Part shown: positions 7,468-15,062 of the stretch, one piece after another | How the letters are laid out: every line of letters begins with the position of its first letter | Numbering within the stretch: the stretch's first letter is position 1 | Assembly (NCBI RefSeq): GCF_017309955.1 | Contig: NZ_CP021247.1 | Span: 2,691,001-2,755,000, forward strand | DNA length: 64,000 nt | From: Novosphingobium sp. KA1 | GTDB taxonomy: Bacteria > Pseudomonadota > Alphaproteobacteria > Sphingomonadales > Sphingomonadaceae | Direction of reading: 5' to 3' | Position numbers and translations under genes: made by a program | Notes under the pieces: model-generated | Database searches by the model: none | Seen by the model: only the letters and a program-made list of their open reading frames with translations | Told to the model about the DNA's origin: nothing

Positions 7468-8637
7468 TCAATCCCGCGCCAGGAGCAGCGCCGCTGCCAT
7501 CGGCCCGCCGCCGGAGGTCGCCACGGCCAGTTTCGGATCGCCGGCGACCTGGCGTCCGGTGGCGGTGCCGCGCAGCTGGTTCACCGCCTCATGGGCAAAG
7601 CCGAAGCCGTGCAGGCGCCCGGCGCCAAGCTGGCCGCCGAAGGTGTTCATCGGCAGTTCGCCGTCCAGGGCGATGCGGGAACCGCCCTCGATGAACCGGC
7701 CGCCTTCGCCCTTTTCGCAGAAGCCGAGGCCCTCCAGCCAGGTGATCGGCAGGAATGCGAAACCGTCGTAGAACTGGACGGTATCCACATCCTCAGCGGT
7801 GTAGTCGGTGCGCTTCCAGAGGTCGGCGCCGGTCTCGTAGGCGGCGAACCATTCGACCTGGTCCCACGAATAGCGATCGACCGAGCCCGCCATCGCGGCG
7901 ATGCGCACCGGGGTGGTCGTCACTTCGTCCAGCGCGTCACCGGCCGAGACGATCACCACCGTCGAGGCGTCGGTGAAGCGGTCGCAGTCGTAGAGGCAGA
8001 GCGGGCTGGAGATCATCCTTGCGGACATGTACTTGTCCAGCGTCAGCGCTTCCCTGGTGATCGCCCGCGCGCGCGGGTTGCGCATGGCGTTCTTCGAGGC
8101 GTTGATGGCGATCTGGCCAAGCTGCTCGCGCGTCATGCCATAGCGGTGCATGTGCCTTGCGGCATATTGCGCGGTCCAGCAGGCGGCGGACGTGGCCCAG
8201 AACGGGCTGGTCCACTGCGAGGGGCCGGTGACGGTGTCCTGCTTCATGCCCGACATGTAGGTGCCGGGATCGGCCATGCCGCCCGCCTCGTAGACGGTGC
8301 GGAAACAGATCGCATGGCGCACGAGACCCTGCTTCACCGCCATCGCCGCCGCCGCGATGGCGGAAAGCTGGGCGGGCTGCTCCATCGCGCCGAGGTGCCA
8401 CTTGGACTTGATGCCCAGCACTTCGATCAGGTCGTCGCTGCTGACCGGCGAGAAGGCGGTGTAGCCGTTCATCTTGCCGGGGTAGGTGAACACGCCGTCG
8501 ATCTGGCCGAGCGTCAGCCCCGCGTCGTCCAGCGCCTCGCGCACGGCATCGACGGTCAGGAGCAGCGGATGGCGCGGCAGGCGCACGCCGACCTCGGACT
8601 GGCCGAGGCCGGTGATATAGGCTTCCGTGCTGGCCAT
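7468..8637 (-). CDS. Thiolase-like protein of the SCP-x/Ltp2 type, apparently without the nucleophilic Cys
   Basis: A 389-residue thiolase-fold protein (start MASTEAYITGLGQSEVG). Where degradative thiolases carry the nucleophilic Cys, the segment reads AMEQPAQLSAIAAAAMAVKQ and has none. The later block (VQFYDGFAFLPITWLEGLGF) with a Tyr-Asp pair, and TFGGQLGAGRLHGFGF, resemble lipid-transfer-protein/thiolase homologues. In steroid side-chain degradation such Ltp2-type proteins act as retro-aldolases together with a DUF35 partner. A DUF35 gene lies immediately upstream, its stop overlapping this ATG by one base. An aldolase role is inference; a Cys-independent or non-catalytic thiolase is also possible. 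Confidence 0.75.
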   Translation of the reverse strand: MASTEAYITGLGQSEVGVRLPRHPLLLTVDAVREALDDAGLTLGQIDGVFTYPGKMNGYTAFSPVSSDDLIEVLGIKSKWHLGAMEQPAQLSAIAAAAMAVKQGLVRHAICFRTVYEAGGMADPGTYMSGMKQDTVTGPSQWTSPFWATSAACWTAQYAARHMHRYGMTREQLGQIAINASKNAMRNPRARAITREALTLDKYMSARMISSPLCLYDCDRFTDASTVVIVSAGDALDEVTTTPVRIAAMAGSVDRYSWDQVEWFAAYETGADLWKRTDYTAEDVDTVQFYDGFAFLPITWLEGLGFCEKGEGGRFIEGGSRIALDGELPMNTFGGQLGAGRLHGFGFAHEAVNQLRGTATGRQVAGDPKLAVATSGGGPMAAALLLARD

Positions 8638-9041
8638 CAGGCGATCCTCTCGAAGAGGGGGTAGAAGATGCCGTCCTGCTCCTCGAACACGACGCGCACC
8701 TTGTCCTCGAAATCGACCGCCTCGACCGGGCAATGGACGATGTTGGTGGTCAGGTAGACCCCGGGGGCGCCGTCCAGCTTCACGCGGGCGATCACATAGG
8801 GGACTTCGAGATCCCTGGCCCAGGGCTGGTGGTTCACCGTGAAGCTGTCGATCACGCCGGTGCCGGCTACTGCGTGAGGGGCGACATTCTCGGACTGGCA
8901 GTGGCGGCAGAGCAGGCGCGGGGGATGAGTGAATTCACCGCAATCGCCGCATTTCACGATGTTCAGCCTGCCTTCGCGGCCGCCCGTCCAGAATGCGGTA
9001 TTCTCCTGGTCCAGCTTTGGCCTTGGCCGCGGTGGATTCAT
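8637..9041 (-). CDS. DUF35 OB-fold / zinc-ribbon protein, partner of the thiolase-like protein
   Basis: A 134-residue protein with a four-Cys zinc ribbon near the N-terminus (C31-x2-C34 and C45-x2-C48: KCGDCGEF, LLCRHCQS) followed by an OB-fold acyl-CoA-associated domain (GTGVIDSFTVNHQPWARD, then VPYVIARVKLDG). DUF35 proteins bind thiolase-fold partners and are required by Ltp2-like aldolases and some acyltransferases. The stop codon overlaps the start of the thiolase-like gene by one base, implying coupled translation and a complex. Length is normal for a stand-alone DUF35 protein. Confidence 0.85.
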   Translation of the reverse strand: MNPPRPRPKLDQENTAFWTGGREGRLNIVKCGDCGEFTHPPRLLCRHCQSENVAPHAVAGTGVIDSFTVNHQPWARDLEVPYVIARVKLDGAPGVYLTTNIVHCPVEAVDFEDKVRVVFEEQDGIFYPLFERIA

Positions 9042-9141
9042 CGTTGCTCTCCCATTCGCCGGGACGAGAAGTCCGGCGCAGTGGTCCCCGCGTCAAGGCG
9101 GCCATGGGATTGATCGTGGCGGCGCTTCGTGCGGCCGGTCC

Positions 9142-10350
9142 TCAGTCGATGACCTTGCGGGCGATCAGGTCGTCCATTTCGCTTTGCGACAAGCCCAGAA
9201 GCTCGCGGTAGAGGTAGCCATTGTGCTCGCCGAGGAGCGGCGCGCCGCGTTCGACCTGCGGGCCTTCGGGGCTGATCCGCCAGGACGGGCCGATCACCGG
9301 GCGCGCGGTGTTGCGGTGGTCGCTGACCATGCGCAAGGCGCCGCGGCCCCAGAGGAATGCGTCCGCGCACAGGTCCATCGAACTCATCGCCTTGAACGCC
9401 GGAACACCCGCGTTGCGGAGCTTTTCGGCAAGGTCCGCGGCGTCGTGCGGGCGGGTGAGGGCGGAGAGTTCGGCATCGAGTGCGGCGCGGTTGCTTAGCC
9501 GGTCCGTCAGCGTCGCGAAGCGCGGATCGGCGGCGAGGGCGGGGGCGTCCAGCGTGCCGCACAGCGCCTGCCATTCGGCCTCGTTCGCCGCCGCGATACT
9601 TGTCCAGCCGCTCTCGCCGCAGGGGTAGAAGCCGTGCGGGGCCATCTCCGCGTGATAGTTGCCGTCGGCGCTGGGCACGTCTCCGGTGACGCTGGCGGCA
9701 AAGAGGCTGTCGCCGACCAGGCTGGTCATCGCCTCCACCGCCGAGAGGTCGATGAACTGGCCTTCGCCGGTGCTCTCGCGGTGGTGGAGCGCGGCCAGGC
9801 AGGCGAGCGCGGCCAGTGCCCCGGCGGTGGAATCGCCGTAGCGGATGTTCATGCCCTTGGGCGTCTCGCCCTCATGCCCGACCAGCGCGGTCAGGCCCGA
9901 GAGCGCGGCGAAGCAGGGGGCGTAGCCGGTCTGATAGCCCAGCGGCCCGTCGCTGCCCCACATCTTGATCGCGCACTGGATGAGGTCCGGCTTGATCGCC
10001 TTGAGGCTTTCGTAATCGAGCCCGGAGCGTTCCATTGCGCCGGGGCGGATATTGTCGATCAGAATGTCGGCATCGGCGATCATGCGCTTGACGAGGTCCA
10101 GCCCCTCGGCGGTCTTCATGTTGACCTGAACCGAGAGGATCTCCTGGTTGATCGACAGGAAATAGGGTGCGGCGTCGATGTCCACACCGCCATAGGCGCG
10201 CATCTCGTCGAGGTTGGAGCGGGATTCGATCTTGATCACTTCCGCGCCGAGGTGGGCGAGCAGCTTGCCCGCGTAAGGTCCGGCCCAGACTTTGGTGAGT
10301 TCGATCACGCGAATGCCGGCGAGGGGGCCTTTGCGGTCAGGACGCGGCAT
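9142..10350 (-). CDS. CaiB/BaiF-family CoA-transferase-like protein, catalytic Asp not seen
   Basis: A 402-residue class III CoA-transferase homologue with normal N-terminal motifs (LAGIRVIELTKVWAGPYAGK, GAEVIKIE) and FIDLSAVEAM. At the catalytic site the family pattern GYD...SG reads GYAPCFAALSG, so Ala 144 stands where the acyl-accepting Asp is expected. Its start overlaps the end of the upstream paralogue by 14 bp. Two possibilities follow: it forms a heterodimer in which activity resides elsewhere, or it performs a non-transferase CoA reaction as some relatives do. The alignment was made by eye, so the missing residue needs confirmation. It is part of the six-gene minus-strand operon. Confidence 0.8.
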   Translation of the reverse strand: MPRPDRKGPLAGIRVIELTKVWAGPYAGKLLAHLGAEVIKIESRSNLDEMRAYGGVDIDAAPYFLSINQEILSVQVNMKTAEGLDLVKRMIADADILIDNIRPGAMERSGLDYESLKAIKPDLIQCAIKMWGSDGPLGYQTGYAPCFAALSGLTALVGHEGETPKGMNIRYGDSTAGALAALACLAALHHRESTGEGQFIDLSAVEAMTSLVGDSLFAASVTGDVPSADGNYHAEMAPHGFYPCGESGWTSIAAANEAEWQALCGTLDAPALAADPRFATLTDRLSNRAALDAELSALTRPHDAADLAEKLRNAGVPAFKAMSSMDLCADAFLWGRGALRMVSDHRNTARPVIGPSWRISPEGPQVERGAPLLGEHNGYLYRELLGLSQSEMDDLIARKVID

Positions 10351-11497
10351 CGAGGATCTCCTCCTGGTCGGCGCCGAGGCGGGGGGCGGCGGCCTTCACC
10401 ATGACCGGCGTGGCGCTCATGCGGTAGGCGGCGGTGGGATAGGAGACCTGCCCGAACGCGGGATGCACGGCCTGCTGGAAGAACCCGCGATGGATGAACT
10501 GAGGGTGGCGGGGCAGGTCCTGCGCGGTCTGCACCGGCACCATGGCAAGGCCCGCCTTCTGCGCGGCCTCGGTGACCGGATGCTTGTCCTGCCGGGCGAT
10601 CCAGCCGGTGAAGTGTTCGCGGAACTTGGCGACATTGGGCGGCGTGCAGTCGAACTCCAGCCAGTCTTCGCGCAGTTCCCGCGTCCAGGCGGGGTCGCCC
10701 ATCAGCGCGCAGAGGACCTGCCAGTGCGCGCGGCTGGTCATCAGCAGGAAGACGTGCCCGTCGCGGCAGGCGAAGGAGGTGCCGGGGCCGCCCATGTCGT
10801 AGGCGGTGCGCGCGTCGCTCGGCTCGGCCTCGCCCGCCAGCATGCGGCCGAGCACGCAGTCGGTGCGGTTCAGTTGCACGTCCACTTCGGAAATATCGAT
10901 GAACTGCCCCTGTCCCTCGCGGCGCAGGCGCAGCAGCGAGGCCAAGGTGGCCAGCGCGGCGTCGATCCCGGCTTCGTAGTCGGAGAGGAAGCGGCCCGCG
11001 CCTTTGAGCGGCGGCCTGTCGGCAGGCGTTTCGCTGGGGCTGTGATAGGCCCAGCCGCCGGCGGCGATGACGTTGATCGGACGGGCCGCTTGCCAGCTTT
11101 CCGGCGCGTCCTGCCCGAACGGGGTGACCAGCGTGTGGACCAGCGCCGGATGCGCGCCGGAGACCATGTCCGGCGTCAGGCCCATCGCCCGGCACCAGCC
11201 CTCGTCATGATCGTCGATCAGCGCGTGGGCGCGCGCCAGCAGGCGGTCCAGCACCTTGCGGTCGGCCGCATCGGCAAGGTCCAGCACGACCGATTTCTTG
11301 TTGGTATTGAGGTAGGCGAACAGCGTCGATTCCCCCGCCGCGAACGGCCCCATCGCGCGGCTGGGGGCGCCGCCGGGGCGCTCCACCTTGACCACTTCGG
11401 CGCCGAGATCGGCCAGCAGCTTGCCGGTATATTCGCCGCTCACCCGCTCGGCGATCTCGATCACGATAAGCCCCTGGAGGGCGCCTCTGCGTGTCAT
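10337..11497 (-). CDS. CaiB/BaiF-family CoA-transferase-like protein, second subunit
   Basis: A 386-residue paralogue of the downstream gene. It has the family start (LQGLIVIEIAERVSGEYTGK), GAEVVKVERPGG and FIDISEVDVQ. In the active-site region the sequence is ARPINVIAAGG, which lines up with HDINYLALSG of racemase-type relatives, so the Asp is again not visible (Pro or Asn at the position). ATG 11497 overlaps the Rieske stop codon by one base, and its own 3' end overlaps the next CoA-transferase gene by 14 bp. The pair is probably translated in equal amounts and may be heterodimeric. Substrate unknown. Confidence 0.8.
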   Translation of the reverse strand: MTRRGALQGLIVIEIAERVSGEYTGKLLADLGAEVVKVERPGGAPSRAMGPFAAGESTLFAYLNTNKKSVVLDLADAADRKVLDRLLARAHALIDDHDEGWCRAMGLTPDMVSGAHPALVHTLVTPFGQDAPESWQAARPINVIAAGGWAYHSPSETPADRPPLKGAGRFLSDYEAGIDAALATLASLLRLRREGQGQFIDISEVDVQLNRTDCVLGRMLAGEAEPSDARTAYDMGGPGTSFACRDGHVFLLMTSRAHWQVLCALMGDPAWTRELREDWLEFDCTPPNVAKFREHFTGWIARQDKHPVTEAAQKAGLAMVPVQTAQDLPRHPQFIHRGFFQQAVHPAFGQVSYPTAAYRMSATPVMVKAAAPRLGADQEEILDAAS

Positions 11498-12924
11498 CAG
11501 CGCTGAAGGGTTCTGAAATCGGGATAATAGGGCGGCATGGCGATGTACTTGTCGATGGTCTGTTCGAAGTGGCGCACGCGTACTTCCTGATAGTCGCCCA
11601 GCGTGATGCCGGGCTTGGCGCTGGCTTCCAGGCCTTCCTGCTGGGCGTGGAGGTTGTCGGTATCCTGGTCGAGAATGCGCCCGAAGCCGGGGTCCATCCC
11701 CTTTGCTTCGGTGAAGGACTGGTGGTCGGCCAGGATCTCCACCTCGGCGGTTTCGACCTCGCTGCCGTCCCTGGGCTTGGGCCGCATGAACATCACTTCG
11801 TAGATCGTGCGGCGATGGTCGCGCGCGTCGGGACGGAAGCGGTAGATCATCGGCAGCGAGATGCCGGGGAACAGGAACAGGTTCGGGAAAAACGTGTAGC
11901 TGTAGGTATCGAGCAGCTCGGTATCCGAAACGTGGCTGAGATCGGTGTTGGTCGCCGTCTCGAACATCTGGCGGAACATGTCCGCCATCACCTGCCGCGC
12001 GCGTTCGCCGGCCTTCAGTTCGGGCTTGCTGCCGCCCAGCGAGGAACTGTCGCCCAGCGTGAAGTTGGCGATGATGTCCGCCTCGCTGTAGGTGCCGCGC
12101 AGCTTGGGGCTGACCACGCCGAGCGTGGAGATGAAGCGGTCCACGTGATCGCCGTAGACGTCGTACTGCGAGTTCACGTCGCCGTTGGCGGGCGCCACTT
12201 GCGGATGGGTGTCGCCGACGTGGTAGGCCTCCATGAACGCTTCCATCGTCAGCTTCCAGTTGGCCGGATAGCTTTTCTGGACGTGGAGATAGATATAGCG
12301 ATCCTCCAGCTTCCACGCCTTGAGATGGGCGAGGGCCTCTGCGCCGAGGTACTCCTCAAGGCCGGGCGCGGCGGGGTCCATGTTGACCCAGACGAAGCCG
12401 CCCAGCCGCTCCACCCGGGCTTCGGGCAGGCACATCTTCTGCGTGGCGGTGTGGGCGAAGTCCCACTTTTCGGGGATGTCCTTCAGCGATCCGTCGAGGT
12501 TCCAGGTCCAGCCGTGGAACGGACACTTCAGGTTCGCTGCGAAGCCCGCCGTGCCGGAGGGCTTCAGCTTGGTGCCGCGATGGAGGCAGGCGTTGAAGTA
12601 GGCGCGGATCTCGTCATCCTCACAGCGGGTGACGACGAACGAGTACGCTCCGATGTCGTAGACGTAATAGTCGCCCACTTCGGGGATGTGGTCCTCTCGG
12701 CAGGCCATCTGCCAGGTGCGGGTCCACATCCGCTCGAACTCGGCCTTGGCGAAGGCGGGATCGGTGTAGCGCTGCTTGGAGACGTCCTCGCTGCCGAGGT
12801 AGTGGTAGCTTTCGCTGGCGGCCCAGGCGGGGGCGGGGTTGCGGTCGGCGGCGATGATGTCCTGCGTGGATTCGGCGGGGCAGCGGGCCTCGCCGGGCTG
12901 CAGCGGTGCGGTGGCGACGTTCAT
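11497..12924 (-). CDS. Rieske non-heme iron oxygenase, alpha subunit
   Basis: A 475-residue ring-hydroxylating oxygenase. The Rieske 2Fe-2S site is intact (C113-L-H115 and C134-PF-H137 in CLHRG and CPFHGW). The mononuclear iron site shows EAYHVGDTH (His 235, His 240), and the Asp of DTDNLHAQQEG is the likely third ligand and electron bridge. No beta subunit or reductase gene is adjacent, which suggests an alpha-only oligomer or a subunit encoded elsewhere. The divergent 2Fe-2S ferredoxin at 14.5 kb could be its electron donor. It begins 11 bp after the amidohydrolase and overlaps the next gene by one base. Substrate unknown. Confidence 0.9.
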   Translation of the reverse strand: MNVATAPLQPGEARCPAESTQDIIAADRNPAPAWAASESYHYLGSEDVSKQRYTDPAFAKAEFERMWTRTWQMACREDHIPEVGDYYVYDIGAYSFVVTRCEDDEIRAYFNACLHRGTKLKPSGTAGFAANLKCPFHGWTWNLDGSLKDIPEKWDFAHTATQKMCLPEARVERLGGFVWVNMDPAAPGLEEYLGAEALAHLKAWKLEDRYIYLHVQKSYPANWKLTMEAFMEAYHVGDTHPQVAPANGDVNSQYDVYGDHVDRFISTLGVVSPKLRGTYSEADIIANFTLGDSSSLGGSKPELKAGERARQVMADMFRQMFETATNTDLSHVSDTELLDTYSYTFFPNLFLFPGISLPMIYRFRPDARDHRRTIYEVMFMRPKPRDGSEVETAEVEILADHQSFTEAKGMDPGFGRILDQDTDNLHAQQEGLEASAKPGITLGDYQEVRVRHFEQTIDKYIAMPPYYPDFRTLQR

Positions 12925-12935
12925 TGCGAGGCTCC

Positions 12936-14234
12936 TTATTCCGCCGCTTCGAGCGCGGGAGAGTTTGCGCGCGCGGCAAGGGTGGGGCTGATTTTCTGGA
13001 CCGCGCCGTCCTTCATCACGAAGACGACCTTTTCCGGCCCGGCGAGGATGGAGATGTCCGCCAGCGGATCGCCGTCGACCAGGATCAGGTCGGCCAGCTT
13101 GCCCGGCGCCAGCGTGCCGAGCTCGCCGCCGTATCCCATGGCAAGGCCGCCGTTGCGGGTGGCGCAGACCAGCGCCTCGGCCGGGGTATAGCCGTAGAAA
13201 TCGACAAAGGACTTGAGGTCGCGCCCCTGTGTGCCCTGCGGGCTCCAGCCGAAGCCGTAGTCGCCGCCGATCAGGTGGCGGATGCCGCGCCTCCGCAGTT
13301 CGGTATGCGTCGCAAGCGAGTTTTCCAGCAGGTCCGGAATGTTCATGTAGCCGCCGACTTCCGGCGAGAGCCCGTGCGCCGAAGCCTCGCCCGCCATGAT
13401 CTGCGCGAAAAGGCCGACGGTGGGGACGACAAAGATGCGGTCCCGCGCCTCTTCCATCATGTCCAGCAGTTCCTCGTCGGCGTATTCGCAGTGGAACAGG
13501 CCGTCGACGCCCGCGCGCACGCAGTGCTTGGAGCCTTCGATGGAGCGGGTGTGGGCGTTGATCTTGCGGCCATAGGCATGGGCCGTTTCGGCGGCGACGC
13601 GCACTTCCTCGAACGTCATCGGTGTCGTGTGGCCGGGGGTGCCGGGATAGAACGGGTCGCCCGAGACATCGAGCTTCACGTTGTCGATCCCCTCGCGGCA
13701 GTGGAGGCGCACGGTCCTGCGCATCTCTTCCACGCCGTCGACGATGGCGGAGGGGCCTTGCCTCGGATTGTGCAGCTTGCTCTCGTCCCCCATCGCGCCG
13801 GTGACCGAGATTTCGAGGCCGCCGGCCCGGATGCGCGGACCCGGCAGGCGCCCGGCGTTGACCTCCTCGCGCACGGCGACGGCCAGTTTCAGCTTTGCCT
13901 CGGAGGCGCCGTAGGCGGAGGTGAAGCCCGCCTCGATCAGCGCCCTGGCCCCGCGCGCGGCGGTGAAGACCTGCGTTTCGGGGCAGGGGGTGATGAGATC
14001 CTCGGTCGCGCAGACATTCTCGAACGAGAGATGCGCGTGGCCCTCGACCATGCCGGGCATCAGGAACAGGCCGCTGGCGTCGATGATGACGTCGCCCGGC
14101 TGCGCGGCAGCCGTAGCGCCGACCGAGGTCACGCGGTTGCCCTCGACCACGAGATCGCCCTTGGTGGTGGGCCCGTTTGTCCCTTGGCCTGTCCCGTCGA
14201 ATATCGTGGCGTTCTGGATCACGGTCCGTCCCAC
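12936..14234 (-). CDS. Amidohydrolase-superfamily metal-dependent hydrolase
   Basis: A 432-residue TIM-barrel hydrolase of the imidazolonepropionase/prolidase-like group. Likely metal ligands are HxH in GHAHLSF, a Lys in DNVKLDVSGD, His in KINAHTRS, His in LFHCEYA, and Asp in IGGDYGF. The C-terminus returns to the beta-sandwich (LAPGKLADLILVDGDPL). Such enzymes hydrolyse C-N or C-O bonds in cyclic or linear amides and lactones. I favour GTG 14234, because AGGAGA lies seven bases before it; the longer form from ATG 14255 has no ribosome site. It heads the six-gene minus-strand operon, divergent from the ferredoxin. Substrate unknown. Confidence 0.82.
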   Translation of the reverse strand: MGRTVIQNATIFDGTGQGTNGPTTKGDLVVEGNRVTSVGATAAAQPGDVIIDASGLFLMPGMVEGHAHLSFENVCATEDLITPCPETQVFTAARGARALIEAGFTSAYGASEAKLKLAVAVREEVNAGRLPGPRIRAGGLEISVTGAMGDESKLHNPRQGPSAIVDGVEEMRRTVRLHCREGIDNVKLDVSGDPFYPGTPGHTTPMTFEEVRVAAETAHAYGRKINAHTRSIEGSKHCVRAGVDGLFHCEYADEELLDMMEEARDRIFVVPTVGLFAQIMAGEASAHGLSPEVGGYMNIPDLLENSLATHTELRRRGIRHLIGGDYGFGWSPQGTQGRDLKSFVDFYGYTPAEALVCATRNGGLAMGYGGELGTLAPGKLADLILVDGDPLADISILAGPEKVVFVMKDGAVQKISPTLAARANSPALEAAE

Positions 14235-14390
14235 GGTGTCTCTCCTTTCGGCCATCGATGTGCGCGTGGCTCTTGGAGTGCAGGTTAGAAGCGGGCAGCC
14301 ATGCGGCAAATGACGGGCCGGGCAGAGGGCTTGTCCTGTACCGGAACGTCGCGGGTCGTTCGCACCGGCGGTTTTCCCGCTGGGGCAAGT

Positions 14391-14415
14391 CGCAAGGCGC
14401 GGGGAGCGCTTTGCG
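14391..14415. promoter_or_regulatory. Dyad in the divergent amidohydrolase/ferredoxin promoter region
   Basis: CGCAAGGCGC (14391-14400) and GCGCTTTGCG (14406-14415) form a 10-bp inverted repeat with one mismatch around five bases. It lies in the 240-bp space between divergent catabolic transcription units, where a shared operator would be expected. No regulator gene is adjacent. The role is inference. Confidence 0.35.
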
Positions 14416-14474
14416 CGGGGGCGCGGCTGCGGCATCACGTGTGAAAATCAAACGAAGAGGACCGGGCCGGACTT

Positions 14475-14810
14475 ATGGGCAACCTTCATGTCACCATGAC
14501 CGACAGCGACGGCGTGAAGCACGAATTTTCCGACGTGGAGGAGGGCGTGAGCCTGATGGAACTGGGCCGTTCGCGCGGGGTTTCCGGGATCATGGGCGAT
14601 TGCGGCGGCGGCTGCGCCTGCGCGACCTGCCACGTCTACGTCGCGGCCGACTGGTGGAACGCGGTGGGCGAGCCCGACGATGTGGAATTCGCCATGCTCG
14701 ACATGGTGGCGGACGTCATGAAGGACACCAGCCGCCTCGGTTGCCAGATCAGGATGAAGGGCGATCTGGACGGGCTGGAAGTTACCGTGGCGCCGGCGTC
14801 GGGGTACTGA
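14475..14810 (+). CDS. 2Fe-2S ferredoxin, adrenodoxin/putidaredoxin type
   Basis: A 111-residue soluble ferredoxin with the C-x5-C-x2-C-x37-C pattern of the P450-associated group (C43, C49, C52, C90), plus an extra Cys 47 inside the loop (GDCGGGCACATCHVY). It should shuttle single electrons from an NAD(P)H-dependent reductase to a monooxygenase. The P450 gene lies downstream on the same strand and the Rieske oxygenase is in the divergent operon, so it may serve either or both. No ferredoxin reductase gene is in the window. A 150-bp inverted repeat element separates it from the P450 gene. Confidence 0.92.
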   Translation: MGNLHVTMTDSDGVKHEFSDVEEGVSLMELGRSRGVSGIMGDCGGGCACATCHVYVAADWWNAVGEPDDVEFAMLDMVADVMKDTSRLGCQIRMKGDLDGLEVTVAPASGY

Positions 14811-14814
14811 GGGG

Positions 14815-14965
14815 TCGTTTGTAAAAATGCGCTGAAGGCGCATTTTTGTGCGGCACCGGCCCTCTCCCCCACCCGACCACCCGATAGGATATGCTCATGG
14901 GTGGTTGGGCGGGGGAGAGGGCCGGTGCCGCAAGATCCGGCTTCGCCGGATTGTCAAACGGACTC
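14815..14965. repeat. Long inverted-repeat element, family 1, two opposed copies (BIME-like)
   Basis: Left copy: GTCGTTTG, hairpin AAAAATGCGC / GCGCATTTTT (14823-14847), then a GC-rich arm at 14849-14882 beginning TGCGGCACCGGCCC. Right copy, inverted: arm 14899-14932, hairpin ATCCGGC / GCCGGAT (14935-14951) and TCAAACGGAC. The two 34-base arms are reverse complements with about two mismatches around a 16-base centre, so the whole unit can form a cruciform or a long branched hairpin. It separates ferredoxin from P450 and may set their relative expression. Confidence 0.75.
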
Positions 14966-15062
14966 TTCCCCTCGGGACAAGCCTCGGTTCGAGGGCGGGC
15001 ATGGCTGGCCGTCATCGGCCGGTCCATAGAAGATCGCAAAGACACGCATACGGGACAGGCAC

